Assembly: GCF_000276665.1 (NCBI RefSeq)
Contig: NW_004955472.1
Coordinates: forward strand, 6,528,050 to 6,592,049
Reading direction: 5' to 3'
DNA from: Chinchilla lanigera
Taxonomy: Eukaryota > Chordata > Mammalia > Rodentia > Chinchillidae
DNA: 64,000 bases
Shown piece after piece: positions 1 through 12,284 of the stretch (position 1 is the stretch's first letter; each line of letters opens with the position of its first letter). Made by a program: the position numbers and the translations under genes. Below the pieces are notes generated by a model that ran no database searches, was not told where the DNA came from, and saw only the letters and a program-made list of their open reading frames with translations.

Positions 1-16
1 ATAAATAAATAAATAA
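1..16. repeat. (ATAA)n simple repeat at window edge
   Basis: Four tandem ATAA-type units open the window. They may be the A-rich tail of a retroelement lying to the left, which cannot be seen. Confidence 0.7.
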
Positions 17-779
17 GAATTCCAACTGGGAAATACATTTAAACATTTAACACTAGTCATGAAACTCACAGCAGATTTGATAAAAGTGGTTCACATGTGC
101 CACTATTAACAGCAAAATTCAAGACAAAGTACTGGAGAAGTGTAGTTGTGTGCATGCCATCATAAGAACTTGAGGGGGGCTCCAATTTTCTTTCCGAAAG
201 AAGGGTTGAAGGGACTATTAAGATTATGTTGGCTGCCTTTCAAAGTGACTATCAGAATAATGTTGCCTGAACTCTGTAAAAGGTGTCAGTTGAGTGAGAA
301 CGTGGACCTACAAATGATTTGATAGCAGAAGCTTAGATTATTACTTAACATCAGCAACTGGGCACACAACATGAATTCTTTTTCCATTTATTCTCAGAAA
401 ATTTTAATTTTGAACTCAAAAGCCATGTGTTCAAATCTAGTTCCTACTTGTAAATATGTTTTGACAGATGCCTAATGGGAACTAAGTTGCTAGGCATACG
501 TTCTGGCACCACCCATGAGATCTATCTGTTAAAATCTAAAGCATCTATAAACTTCAAAGCCAGGCACTCTCCTTTGTGATAGGGAAGCATCATAGAGCAT
601 AGGCCAGGGTATCCTCCTCTCTGGCTCACTTTGAGAATGCTGAGGGACATCCCTGAGCCTGAGTTCTCTTGCATATAAATAAGACTGTCCATCCCCAAAG
701 GTTTTTCCAAAGTTACCTGCCCAAATCACAACTGACAATAATGATCATACTTGAGATATATTTTGAGTATTTCTTCCTT
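17..779. other. unassigned AT-rich sequence
   Basis: No recognisable repeat, RNA gene or coding signal. Two overlapping short minus-strand frames near 522-738 have no splice or family support and look like chance. Confidence 0.5.
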
Positions 780-905
780 TGGTGAATGTTTTCATTTTTT
801 TTATTAGTACATGTTTGCAGTACAAAATGACTACATTATGAGCGGTTGGTACATTAGCGTAACGCACATCATAATTCTTTTTACTTCTCCCTTCCCTAAA
901 TGCTG
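780..905 (-). mobile_element. probable L1 3'-end fragment, antisense
   Basis: Starts with a T-rich run and then 'ttattagtaca', followed by a conserved 'caaaatgactacat'-like stretch and a pyrimidine-rich segment. The same order recurs at 8415-8520, so it is a dispersed repeat. The T-rich left end and similarity in style to L1 3' UTRs suggest an antisense L1 3' terminus. The subfamily is unknown. Confidence 0.4.
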
Positions 906-949
906 TCTAAACTAACCTCCAACAAATGTATACATGTATTTATAATGCC

Positions 950-1045
950 AATCCATTTTCCCTGTCTTACATATGAGGAAACCAAAATTTAAAGGAGGTA
1001 AGTGACATACCTAAGGCGACATTGTGAGTTACAGACTCTGTCCTA
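950..1045 (+). mobile_element. MIR SINE fragment
   Basis: Contains the MIR core order: an acatatgaggaaacc-like block, then ggaggtaagtgacatacc and a degenerate 'cacacagct'-like region. Diverged and truncated, as expected for an ancient mammalian SINE. Confidence 0.55.
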
Positions 1046-1950
1046 TCCCGAGACACCTGACAGAGGCAGGTGCTGGTTTCACCCAGTAGTCACTTCACAC
1101 CTTCTGTAGACCGCAGGACTGCTGAGGGAACTTTCATCGAGGTGTAAAGCCGTTGGATGGCTTCTCTTCTCCATCTTTCTACCCTTCCTCGTTCTGTGTA
1201 TCTGCGTCCCTCACTACTCTGTGATTTATTTTGCCCAATCAGGAACTGGGGCCTCTACTTCCGTTTACTTCAAATGTACATTGTTTTAAAAGTTTTTGTT
1301 CTGTTGGAATGCCTTGGCCAACTATGAAGACTGCATTAAAGTGAATCTTATGGTTTGCTTGTGTCCACACTGGATTTTTGGCTGAAACTCAGACAAAAGT
1401 TTATGTGGAAAATTTCAGTGATTACTCAAAGTACTGTAAGGAAAAGGCTAACAGCTGATTATACTGAAACTAACCATTCTCTTAAAATAGAACCATTCTC
1501 AGATCCCTCCCCCCTCCTCCCCTCCCGCTCCAGCATCTGTCATTTCTCACCTTCACACTCGTTTCGCTACCTGTTGCAAATTAACAGGAATCCTAAAGAA
1601 AATTTGCAAGCGTTGGCACCCATATCCAAGTTTCCTCTCTCAGTTTGTTTGCTGTGCCAGGGGCCGCAGAAACATCTCTTGCTTGAGATAAGGAGGTTCT
1701 TGGCTGGGGAAGGTAGGTAAGCCTTGAAACCAGAGTGCTTATTCTTAACTTCATGTAATCCTTTCACCCCATGGAGTGTCACTTAGTAATAACCTTTGAA
1801 CACTGGTTGTTACTCCTTCAGCCCCACCTGACTGACTTAAGAAGAAGCTAATTTTCCATATCATAAGTGATTTGCTCTGTAATTGTACTCTGGCTTTGCA
1901 TCCATTTCATTTTCCTACTGCACATTTGTTTTTCTTTGCCTCAATATTTT
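1046..1950. other. unassigned sequence
   Basis: No gene or confident repeat seen. A C-rich pyrimidine patch at about 1507-1530 is the only compositional feature. The 121-codon plus-strand frame at 1355-1720 spans this patch and reads as low-complexity chance. Confidence 0.5.
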
Positions 1951-1951
1951 C

Positions 1952-1952
<1 letters not shown>

Positions 1953-1995
<43 letters not shown>
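1953..1995. repeat. (CTTT)n microsatellite
   Basis: About ten CTTT units in an impure pyrimidine tract that continues as degenerate T/C sequence to about 2040. Frames through it encode only Ser/Phe/Leu runs (or Lys/Arg/Glu on the other strand) and are not genes. Confidence 0.9.
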
Positions 1996-1996
<1 letters not shown>

Positions 1997-2748
1997 TTTC
2001 TTTGTTCTTCCTTTTCTCATTTCTCTCTTCTCTTGTTTTCTTCCTTTTAAAACTATATTTTATCTCAATAAATACTTTACACTCCATTCTATATTTATAT
2101 TCCAAAAAACATAAACATAATGATTTAATTGTCTCATATATAGTACATAGCCCCTGCAACAGAAGATTCATTGGATAAACTGCACTTAACACAGAGTTGA
2201 AGACATTGAGATTGTTGCTTGGAGGTAGCCTGATTGTCTATGGGACAATTATGAGCTCTAAAAGCCAACTTTCAATGAAATCATGTGGTGGAAATTTATT
2301 ACTTAATAGAGTTCTGCCCAGCCTCCTATCTTGTACCTTGACTGATGCTGGTGGGAAGACAGGATAAAAATAGCTCCTTCACAGTAGTTTTTCAAAACTT
2401 GGAATATGTTTTTCCTAGTTGTATATTTAATTTGGACCGTAAGTAACAAATGGGAAGTGATGAGGATGGTTTTCTTGGGGAACTGCCAATGGAAACCTTT
2501 CTGAAATATACATACTTGTAGGCTGAGAGAAGATAGGACAGGCAAAGTTATTTTTGTCTCTGTTTTAAACTGATTGAGGACATTGTTTTACTGTTTGAAA
2601 GTGATAAAATAAAATGATCTGTAGAGAGAAGAGGAATCGAACAGATCCAGCTTGGAAATGACCATTGATTCAATGCATTTGGCAATCGTGGGATACAAAG
2701 TTGGACAGAAAGGTAGTGCATGTATTCCAGAAGTCTTAAGTGTAGATA
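1996..2748. other. unassigned sequence
   Basis: AT-rich; no repeat family, RNA or coding signal recognised. Confidence 0.5.
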
Positions 2749-2765
2749 CAAACTTCACATTTTAT

Positions 2766-2873
2766 TTATTATTATTATTTTTTTTTTGGTTTTTCTCCGG
2801 TCCCGGGAACTGAACTCACGACCTTGCGCTTGCCAGGCAGGCGCTTTGCCGCTGAGCTAAATCCCCAGCCCCT
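2766..2873 (-). mobile_element. ID-type tRNA-derived SINE
   Basis: Reverse complement begins with ggggctggggatttagctca (tRNA-like 5' end with A box) and later carries a gtgagttcagttc-type B box. Its A-rich 3' tail appears as the T-run on the left. A perfect 17-bp target-site duplication flanks it (2749-2765 and 2874-2890), showing LINE-mediated insertion and fairly recent age. Confidence 0.92.
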
Positions 2874-2890
2874 CAAACTTCACATTTTAT

Positions 2891-3294
2891 CCAATAAGCA
2901 GTGATATATCAAAGCAATTAGTAGACAGTTATGTAAAAATGGAATATAAACATATTGCTAGTTCCTGATGGAACCAGAGCCATGGAGAAAAATTGAGAAC
3001 CTGTTTCCATGGGCTGGGGGTACATTTCGGTACCTGTTAGCATAATTAGTAATTCAAGTAACCCAGTTCCTTGCCAGTAGCTGTCATAGTCCTTGGTTGA
3101 ATGAATAAAAGAATAAGCTTTATGATCTACAATTGGTTGATGATATAAAAATGAAAAGGATGTAGAGAAATTATATCACAAAATGGAGGATGCTTGTACA
3201 TTGATATGATATGGGCAAGGAAGAGGAATTTAACATGATCTGAAACTAAAGGCTAGAAATCTGATAGAAAAATATCTCGTGTAGTATGCTTTAA
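2891..3294. other. unassigned sequence
   Basis: No recognisable feature between two ID insertions. Confidence 0.5.
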
Positions 3295-3307
3295 AAAATC
3301 ATCTCTA

Positions 3308-3406
3308 GGGGGCTGGGGATTTAGCTCAGGGCACAGCACCTGCCTGGCAAGCACGAGGTGGTGAGTTCGATTCCCGGTACAGTAAAACAAAAACAAACAA
3401 ACAAAC
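3308..3406 (+). mobile_element. ID-type tRNA-derived SINE
   Basis: Sense copy: ggctggggatttagctca A-box region, B box 'gagttcgattc', then an A-rich (CAAA)n tail. Flanked by a 13-bp target duplication with one mismatch (3295-3307 and 3407-3419). It is more diverged in the middle than the copies at 42.7-43.1 kb. Confidence 0.9.
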
Positions 3407-3516
3407 AAAATCATCACTAAACCTATTCTCAGTAGATAATTACTGTGAAGTAATCGTGAAGTGTTGTGAAGTTCAACAATACCCTAATTCTTATTTTCAC
3501 CTTTTTATTTTTTCAA

Positions 3517-3540
3517 GTGTGTGTGTGTGTGTGTGTGTGT
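3517..3540. repeat. (GT)12 microsatellite
   Basis: Twelve uninterrupted GT units followed directly by a GC/GT alternating stretch (3541-3555) that is CpG-containing and locally purine-pyrimidine alternating. Confidence 0.9.
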
Positions 3541-3555
3541 GCGCGTGCTCACGCG

Positions 3556-5955
3556 CTACATGTTGAATGCTGCAAAGCTAGCAGTGATAGAAATAAAGGA
3601 AGTACATCCTTAAGAAGAGAAAAAGATAGCTAGATAAAGAAGTGAGTTTGATGGTAGAAATAAGGAGTTAAATGGAATTAGAGGTAATAGAGTGGCCTCT
3701 GGGCCAGTGGTAGGTCTGGACTCTCCTGAGAAGACTGGGTTGGAGGCAGCTTTGGCATTAACCAGAAGAGAGGCTTCAGAGGAACCTTTTATGAAGGATT
3801 CAATTCTTCTTCAATTAAGGGGACACATATTAATATAAAATACTGAATAATATTACAGCTCCACAAAGAATAAAAAATGAAATGCTTAAATATGCAGGTT
3901 ACTTAAATATACACATTAGTGTTCTTAGTATCATATAGTATTGCAGAATTTTAAAGTATGAGTATGCATAACCAACAACTTCTGCATAAGTTTCCTAGGC
4001 AGGGATATGTTTTTCAGTTGGGCCTTTTTTTTTTAATCTGTTGTGGGAAAGGCACATTCCTCCTCCTTAGATCTCTTTTATTCTAATGGAGAATTAAATT
4101 TCCTCTGACTTTCTCCAAATGAAATTCCACAGTTCAAAGGGACATTTGTAAACTGAACAGTGTCATCCTCCCAGAAAAAAGCCAGCTCATCTTCAGGTTT
4201 TCTTAATTATTATCCTTTCATACATTGTAGCAGCTATGCACTCTACTCTGAAGGCCGCTGCCTCTCTCTTATGGATGGAATGAGTCAGCCTTGCCATGTT
4301 CGCTGTGGCAAAATGTCACTATGCGAGGAGAGATTATAGAAAGCTGATCCTCAGAATTTAACCCGAATATAGGTGCTCAAAGTATCCCTAGAGATTTCAG
4401 AAGAATCAGGACCTTTGTCATTATACATCCCAAGATGGCAATGTTTAGGTTCTCAACAGCCAAATTTGAAGCAACTCAATAACTCACCACAGTAGTGTTT
4501 TGGTTCTCATATATTCTTTTCCCTCTTTCAAATGTAGCTCCAATCTTTTTCCCTTCATGAAGGAACATTAAATAAGTCACTACGGAAATTCATTTGTTGC
4601 ACTTAAATATCCCTTTCAATGACATAAATTGCAGAAAATAAAATTAAAGAGATTTCCACTTAAAATACTTGAAATAGACTGAAATAGACTACAGTGTTAG
4701 GCTTAAAAATGTTTTTACAAAAATTAAAATTCTAAAAATTAAGTTGATAAGTAAGTTCATTTTTCCCCTTTAAATTTTTACCACCAATGGTTTGAGAAAT
4801 ATGTTTATTCACTTATTATGCAAAAGAGCAACGTCTTCTTTTTCTAACATAAAGTGAAAGTAAGGGAAAAAGCACTGAAAGAAAGCTCCAGTATTAGCAT
4901 GGATTGAAACAAAAACACTATGGAGAAAGGAATGTGAGTTATATGAACTCTTTTAGAGATGTGTTCGGCAAAATAATGAACATATCAGAAAAATCTGTTA
5001 TATCCACTTGAATTTTATGTAGTTCTACATAGTCTATAAGGGGAAAAGACTTTGACTTGCTGGATCAGCCTCTAGACTCTCATTTTGCATAAAATACCTA
5101 GATAAAGAGATAATCACAGAGATGGTGAAAAAAGCAGAGAGACAAAAGTAATCTCCATTATAGAGAGCTGGGAAGGATCATTCCTACAAAAGGGTGTAAT
5201 TAATTTAAAATGCCTTACGTTCATAACCTAGTGCAGATAACTGGGCCATGTGCTTCCAGAGTGTCAACCTGAGTTGAGTCCACGCCTTGATCTCCACCAG
5301 GTTCACAGTTTTACCGGTGGAACTGGATTACTATCATTGCAAACTTTGCTATATGTCAAAACAAACTGTTTGAATACATACATTTTGGCAAAGCACAGGA
5401 ATAGAATTAAGGTTTGTTTTTGCTGTTATTTTAAGGAAGGAAGTGGCCTTAGAAACATTATTTGTAACAGACACATTTAGTTGTTTGAAGAGACAGGAGA
5501 GCCTAAAATAGGTTTAGAAGAGATTAAATAAAGACATTTGAGGCAAAGACAACAACCATTATGGCCGCATCACACGGAATCCTGAAAGGACAGAGAATAA
5601 TCAAACGATAGGAGTTAAGCTGAGTGACAGTTATCAGAACGGAAGAGCAGCTGTGGCCACGAGAGGGCCGCCTTTTAGGAGCAGTGGCTTTTGATAGGGT
5701 AGACACAGCCTGTCATCTTGCAGAGTAGAAGAGAGGGAGTCCTGGGGATAAATGCCCCAAAGGGCTTCCTCACTATTCTAGTTTTAGAGGGTCCTATAGG
5801 ATCCTCTCTTCCAGCTGAAAGGATCCAAAGTTAGAGGAGAACACGCTCATTTATTCAATCCATGAATTTCAGCTTCGGGCAATACAGAGCCAATGGGGAA
5901 AGGAAAGGGCAAATCTGGAGCAGAGTCATCATCATCTTTGTCATCAGTGATGTTG
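3556..5955. other. unassigned 2.4-kb AT-rich stretch
   Basis: No gene, RNA or confident repeat recognised. An 11-bp unit is duplicated in tandem near 4672-4693 (gaaatagact twice). Old repeats too diverged to see by eye are likely. Confidence 0.45.
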
Positions 5956-5959
5956 ACAA

Positions 5960-6095
5960 AATATCAGAGTATCTGAATAGGCAGTTTGCACATGTTATCT
6001 CATTTATTTCACACGACAATCTTAGATTAGGTAGCATCTCTGTTTTACACATCAGAAATCCAAAGCATTGAAAAGTTGAGTGACTTTGCCTTTGT
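5960..6095 (+). mobile_element. MIR SINE fragment
   Basis: Shows the MIR order: 'gttatctcatttatttcac', a 'gattaggtagcatct' block, then 'ttttacacatcagaaatcc' and 'aaaagttgagtgactttgcc'. Diverged but collinear. Confidence 0.6.
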
Positions 6096-6099
6096 ACCA

Positions 6100-7050
6100 A
6101 ATTGCCAAGGTAGACCAGCTGTCAACTTTTGCCAACGCCCGCTTTCCCAACTAGGAATGCTGCTTTCTTTTCAGTGAAGACTATGTTGTCAATACATTGC
6201 TGGAGCATAGAGAAAGAAGAAATGTGATGGAACGTGATGGCCAAGACAGCCTGAAATATAAGTGGGAGAAGATTAGCTCTCACTGTGTACGGCTCAAAGC
6301 AGATGTGTCCCTTATAAAGGACCTGCATGGATAGAATTCTCAGCTAAGCAGGGACAGTGTGTGACATCAGAGTGGGAAAAACAAAGACCTAAAGGGACAA
6401 AGCAAACAGAAGTACTGAGGGAGGGTGGAAAAAGGGAGAAAACGGTGAGGCCGAGCAGATGGAAGGAGTTGAGGGACCCGGCTGGTGACATTGCTCATGG
6501 CAAAAAATTGCAAAATCATGAAGGATTTGTTTTCATCTTGGTTATATGTAGCACCTTTGACACCTTGGTACTTTCATAGTTTCTAATCAAACTTTTCTCA
6601 ATATTTTACCTTCTGTAGTGTACACATTTGTACATAACATGAGAAACATAACTATGTTCTTTTCACACATATAGTTTTTTCAGTAAATGGAGAAAAAGAA
6701 AGGAAAGGAATTAAAAATAAGGGAGAACAGAATTTGTCTTGTTTTACAATAGTTATACCAAGCTCATATTTTTTCTTTAACTGTGTGGTTTTAATCCTCA
6801 TCAAATGACAAGGTGCGGGTGCGGGGCTGCATTGAGCACATCGGCGGTGCGGCAGCAGACTGCGTAATGAGGCCTCCGTCACTTCATGCCAAAAAACTAG
6901 TCTTTCCTTCAAACGTCATCACAGTTTTTCAGTCTAAAGAACATTTTAAATCATGACTGCCTCCTTGTTTCATCATTATATTTTTTACTTACAAAATTAC
7001 TTATAAAACCTACCATACTACAATTTATATTTCATTGGATTTTCACTAAA
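6100..7050. other. unassigned sequence
   Basis: No recognisable gene or repeat. A locally CpG-containing patch lies at 6813-6875, but it is too short for a CpG island. Confidence 0.5.
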
Positions 7051-7051
7051 T

Positions 7052-7099
7052 GTATAATATATGCATATATATGTACATATATATGTATATATATATATG
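7052..7099. repeat. AT/ATGT-rich simple repeat
   Basis: Alternating AT with interspersed ATGT and ATGC units. Confidence 0.8.
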
Positions 7100-8414
7100 A
7101 AAAGGGTATGTTTCAGATTCCATGCAACCCTCTTTAACATTCGGATGCCCCTGTGCTTTGGTCTCATTTATTTTGAAAACCACTGAAGTGCTCCCTGCGC
7201 CTTATTTAGGTGGTTCTCTTAACTTCTATCCTTTGCTAACATTTCCCTGCACCTGTAGCCCTCATTAATTACCCTTTTCTCTCAATGTTTTCGTTGTCAT
7301 CAGAAATAATGAGTTATTTTGGTAATTATTTGCTCTAGCTTTTAGCTGTCAAAACATAATGTATGAAAAATACTATCAGAATAATTTACAATGCATATTA
7401 TTTACACAGGATACTTTAAAATCCTTCAGTTATGTTGTTCTTAATTCTTCCACAAGCAATTGTTGACTCCAGTGGTTTATTGGTTAACGTTTATATGCAG
7501 TTTCTTAGGATAAGAGGAGCTCTGATGTGTAGTGTTCACTGTTCTCCATAGTAGGAGTGTATCCTTCCTGTACACATTCAAACTGCAAATGTAGTGTCAC
7601 TGAGACACGGGGCTAAAAAGAGATGTTCGTGGTTGGCTTTTGAAGGCCAACGTGAACCAGTTCTTGGAAATTGGGAAAATTTATGAGTTGTATAACATCC
7701 CACTGCAGATAACAAACAGACCTGCCACTCAGGTCCAGGTCTTTTGATTCCAAATAAATTCTTTTCACAAAATAGGCTGCAGCGCAAAGATATGATTGTA
7801 TCTAGTACTGGCTCTTTGGGTGCCAAAGTGTTATAATGGATCCACTGTGTCTGTTGCAGCCACTTCCATCATATTATACAGCCCAGCTGCGTTGTGTCCA
7901 CGTGGACTGACCTACCACCAGCACTTGCTCTCAACAGTGTTCCACAGTTACATCGAGTTTGGGGAGCCACAGACCATTTGTTTCAATTTTATGAACTAAG
8001 CTCTGAGTGAAATACGGTATTGGTTATTTGTGTTGATTGTTTGAAGGCGACCTTCCATATCTGCATAATGGGCTTTCTTTAAAAAAATTTCCCACTGCAA
8101 ATATATGTGAAATAGACTCTTAGAATTTTGAAAACAGATGGAACATTAAATACCTATAAGTCAAATCCCATAATTTAACACAATAATAAGCATAATTCCC
8201 AGCTTTCCCTTCTGATACCATTTCATGAAACTGGGCCAACTACAGTCAAACTTTTCCCAACCATCCAACAAGGATTAATCCTGTACTGCAATATTAATCT
8301 ACATTGGGTGGGAAATGATGTGACTTTGTTGTTTAAATTTGCATTTTTGTTACTCTCAAGCTGAACACTTTATTCTTGTTTTCTGATTATTTGCATTTCT
8401 TCTTGGTATTTAAC
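7100..8414. other. unassigned sequence
   Basis: No gene or repeat recognised. Confidence 0.45.
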
Positions 8415-8520
8415 TATCATTTTTATTAGTACACACTTGGAGCACATAATGACTACATCCACCATGGGAAGCTGGTGCCTGCACGTAATACATCTTCACC
8501 TTTACAACCCTTTCCTATCC
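8415..8520 (-). mobile_element. probable L1 3'-end fragment, antisense
   Basis: Begins 'tttttattagtacac' and shares with 780-905 the ordered blocks 'gagcacataatgactacat', a 'ggnnggtg' block, and 'cgtaatacatc', followed by pyrimidine-rich sequence to about 8560. Interpreted as an antisense L1 3' terminus by the T-rich left end. Confidence 0.4.
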
Positions 8521-8689
8521 CTCCATCTCTTGGTTCCCTTCCCTTTTGCAAAAGGTCCAGTTCTCTGTTTGTTACTCTATATTTTAAAGAACATTTCTTC
8601 TTTATTTAATCTTTCTAATCATATTTTCCTTATATTTTATTCATAGTTGTTTTTAATAATTTTAATTCTTCTACTAACTGTGTAACATT

Positions 8690-8862
8690 GCAAAATGTAA
8701 GTCTATAAGTCAGTCCATTTAATTACCCAGTCTACCATTGTTGATATTTGTATACTTTCCAGTTTTCCACTTTCATAATGAATGTTTTGATTAAAAAAGG
8801 CTTCTAAATATATGTATTATTTCCCTAAGATAAATTCCTAGAACTTCTCTTGGGACCATGTC
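8690..8862 (-). mobile_element. old L1M-type fragment, antisense
   Basis: The order 'ttgttgatatttg', 'ctttccagttttccactttc', 'ataatgaatgttttga' and 'tccctaagataaattcctag' matches the reverse strand of ancient L1M 3' sequence. Heavily diverged. Confidence 0.5.
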
Positions 8863-8864
8863 TA

Positions 8865-10670
8865 TGCTGACATCTAAGATGTTTGCTTTATATTCCCTGA
8901 GTCTGCAGCAGAAAGGATGTCTACCTAGCTGATAAGCCTATCTTCTTAGGACAGTCTTATTTGCATGCTAGTGCGTGGTTAGTTATTCTTCCAGGTACAG
9001 TATTGGCAAAATTCCCCTGGCAGAGGTTCTTCTCTCATAGGATATCTCAGTGTCAATGTTCTTGACAAGAAAGGAGGTAAATGGATGTCAAGCTCTCTGA
9101 AGCTTGGGAATATCCCTTTGCATAATATTACTCTACATTTATTTTTACAAAGACAAGACTATCTCTATGTTTGCTACTTTAGATGCTAGAAAGTGCCTGA
9201 AAGACCTGATGGAATTAGAGTTTCCTTGATTCTTGTTCCTTAGGGAATGTGAATTTAAGAGGGAAGAGGTTTGCTAAAAGTAACATCACCATGATGGGAT
9301 CATGGTAACACTGACATTGACAAGGCTTGAGTCACTTAACTTAGCCCGTCTCCTGGACCGCACTTGCGTACCGTCTTCCAAAACTGAAACTTCCAAAGTG
9401 ATGAAATAAAAAGAGATACCTAACTTCTCAGAGTGAAGCGTTGTGCACAATGTAAACCTCCTCTTTGGCTTTCTCTCTCAGTTCTCATTCATCTTCCTAC
9501 AGCTCCCGTAGAGTTTCTGCTCGTCAGGTATGGATTTCTAACTCTCATGCTTTCAGGTTTTATAGTAGTCTGCTGGCCCCAGCTGCATATTCAAAATACT
9601 CAGTTTTTTCTCTAACTTTATTACTTAAATCTTTTCTGAATAGATTTTAATGCCTACTAATAAATTACACTGTAGCCAGACTATATCTCAACCATCTCTT
9701 GGTCCAAGTCAAGTTATTTAGAAAATCAATCGAGATTTATAAAAAAGAATCAAAGTAAGGGTATAAAGAAACCTCTTCTACACCCAGGTTAAAAAGAGGA
9801 TTTCAGTGAGATTTGTAGAATCCAGGCTGAATCCTGCCTGTCCTCCACAAGATCCACACACCTGGTCTCTGGTCCATGGCACTCTTGGAGGATGATCAGT
9901 CCCTTAGGGGTTGAGGCCTGGTGGAGGGAAAATAGGTCACTGAGGACAAACGCTGGAAGACGCAGAGGGCCCTTATGTGTTCCTGTCCATCTTTCCCTCG
10001 CAGCCACTATGAGCTGAACAGTCTTCCTCCCTGTCCCCTTGCTCTGATGAACAAAGCCACCACATGCTCAAAGCAAAAGACCCAAGTGACTATGCCCTGA
10101 AAGCTCTGAAACCAGGGCCAAAAGCAACCTTTTCCCCTTTTATGTGGCTTTATCTCAGTAACTTGTCACGGTGGTAAACAGATGATTAACACAGATGTAT
10201 CATACAGTAAAATAAATAATATGAATATGGCCTTATAATTAATTCTTTGCAAGTAATAAAATCAAACTATCCTTTAAGTGCCTCCTATCCAGGTGTTAGG
10301 CAGCGTGGCCCTGCTGTATACCATGAACCCTGCAATCTGCCACAGATTACACGTTCCCACGGCCACACAATGTGGGCTTTTACATAATTTCCACTCCACT
10401 CCCAGTCCGCCTCTGTGAGAAATCACCACTTTCCTTGTCTCAGCCCCAACCTAGCATTTGTGGCAGCAGTTATCAGCGTGCAAATTTAACTCCAGCTATA
10501 ACTTCTTTATTCTCAACCTATGGCTTTTGTCATTCCATTTAAATGAAATTTATTAAAGCTTATTGCACATACCTTTAACTTCCCAGGCGAAAAACGTCCC
10601 AAGATTTGACGAAGTGATAGCTTTTATCAGAACATAAGGCAAATGCACTTGAAGCAGACTCTGGACATAA
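8865..10670. other. unassigned sequence
   Basis: No recognised repeat or gene. Two overlapping plus-strand frames at 9433-9650 and a minus frame at 9789-10007 have no supporting context. Confidence 0.45.
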
Positions 10671-10675
10671 TAGTA

Positions 10676-10862
10676 ACTGCAACCAGTTATTCAGTGCTCT
10701 GCTAGGTGTTAGACAAGAGAAACAGTTGATTTACATGTCTTCTATCTAGTATGCAGAATAAACTAACAAGGCAACTATTCTATCTCCACTTTGTAGGAAG
10801 GGAATGGAAGGTAAAATAGTGATATCTCCAACCTCAGTCAGTTAAAAAGTGGAAGAGTCTTG
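10676..10862 (+). mobile_element. MIR SINE
   Basis: Collinear with MIR: 'attcagtgctctgctaggtg', a 'gcaactattctatctccact' block, 'ttgtaggaagggaatgg', and 'cagtcagttaaaaagtggaa' at the 3' side. Confidence 0.6.
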
Positions 10863-10869
10863 TGGTCCT

Positions 10870-11635
10870 GCTCTGAGACTTATAGGATCTTAGCATTCCT
10901 GATTTTTAAAGAACTCATCCACATTATAGCATTCACATTAAAATGCATACACTTCTCACCTTAAATATATTTTTGTATAAAATATGAACATTTTTCAATT
11001 TTTTTTGGAATTATTCAGTAACAATCGGCCATTCAATTTATTACTGGCTGTGATTTCTCAGAGATTAGGAAGCACACTTGGGAAGTACTGGCCAATTTAT
11101 TTTCAGATATAACATTTCTGTGAAGATGGAATTTAACAATTATATTAGTGAGTGTAGTACATTTTACAGACACTGAATTACGTATTTATTTTGACACTAG
11201 ATGTTTTGAAGTTAATCTAAGCAATGGAATTATTATGTTACTGTGATTTAAAATAGTTAATGCCTCCATATTGTATTTACATTCTGAATTACACATATTT
11301 TCACTTTACATTTCGTATCCTTCCAAGAAGATCTTGAATGATATTGGTTGCTGTTCTGCTTGTGCTGCCTCTTCTGTAGCCAATAGTATGAGTTATAAGG
11401 ATTATAAAGACTCACTACACGGCAAAGGATAGAACTTTCCTTAGAAAATTAAGTCTAGGCTTGTGAAGAAGTAAGTACTGAGCAGTTGCTGCATCAACAA
11501 ACATTCAGAGATAAATGTATAAACAAAGATAATATGGCCAGGGCATGCATTATCTGAACCACTTCTGTGTGTGTATAAGCTTTAAAGACAAAGAATCAGT
11601 ATGGTTTTCCAGCGTACATAGAGGGAAAACACTTC
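10870..11635. other. unassigned sequence
   Basis: AT-rich, no feature recognised. Confidence 0.5.
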
Positions 11636-11650
11636 TTCTATCTGATTCTT

Positions 11651-11747
11651 TTTTTTTTTTTGGTTTTTCTCCGGTACTGGGAACCAAACTCACGACCTTG
11701 CGCTTGCCAGGCAGGCGCTTTTGCCACTGAGCTAAATCCCCAGCCCG
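11651..11747 (-). mobile_element. ID-type tRNA-derived SINE
   Basis: Reverse complement carries the ggctggggatttagctca 5' end and B box. The tail is the T-run on the left. A perfect 15-bp target duplication flanks it (11636-11650 and 11748-11762). The tRNA-like core differs at only a few positions from the copies at 42.7-43.1 kb. Confidence 0.93.
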
Positions 11748-12064
11748 TTCTATCTGATTCTTAATCTCTGTGCTAGCTTCTCTCTAAGCAGCTGATCAGT
11801 GCGCTGGTTCTCAACACCTCACACATATGTCCCTTCCAGAGCACTTACTGGTCTATCCTGTCGGAAATATTATTTACCCAGAAAGTTGCACGAGGACTTT
11901 TAATTTACTCAGGACCATTCAAGTGTTACTTCCTATCAAAACTAGGCAAACCCAAATATAAAACATAAAATATTAAGTGAAAAATAAAGTATTATGACCA
12001 ATCTATCTACCTGAAATATTCCTATCTATATTTACTTTCTTGGACGTATTTTGCCTATTACTCA

Positions 12065-12165
12065 TGACATTCGTAACTCAGACCTTCGTTATAAAGATTA
12101 AAAGGCTCAGTGAATGCAGTGTACTTAGAGCAGCACCTGGTACTTGGTAACTTCTACATAGACAT
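12065..12165 (-). mobile_element. MIR SINE fragment
   Basis: Contains 'aagattaaaaggctcagtga' and 'ttagagcagcacctggtact', corresponding to the reverse-strand MIR 5' half. Diverged. Confidence 0.45.
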
Positions 12166-12284
12166 CGTTGAATTAGCAGTCAATGTACCATATTCTGCAG
12201 AGAGGAAACGGTGTTCCAGAGTGAATTATCACCTAACTACTTGGATGTGATCCTCAGCTAGGTTCAGTGTAAATTATGAGAGCT

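Noticed and set aside
1001..1015. aggtaagt as a splice donor or recursive site
   Set aside because: It is part of the MIR core sequence and has no pyrimidine tract before it.
1872..2178. Phe/Ser-rich frames and reverse Lys/Glu-rich frame
   Set aside because: Produced by the (CTTT)n microsatellite.
2766..2873. tRNA gene (tRNA-like A and B boxes)
   Set aside because: It is an ID SINE: an A-rich tail, flanking target duplication and several near-identical copies in the window. It lacks a proper tRNA fold outside the boxes.
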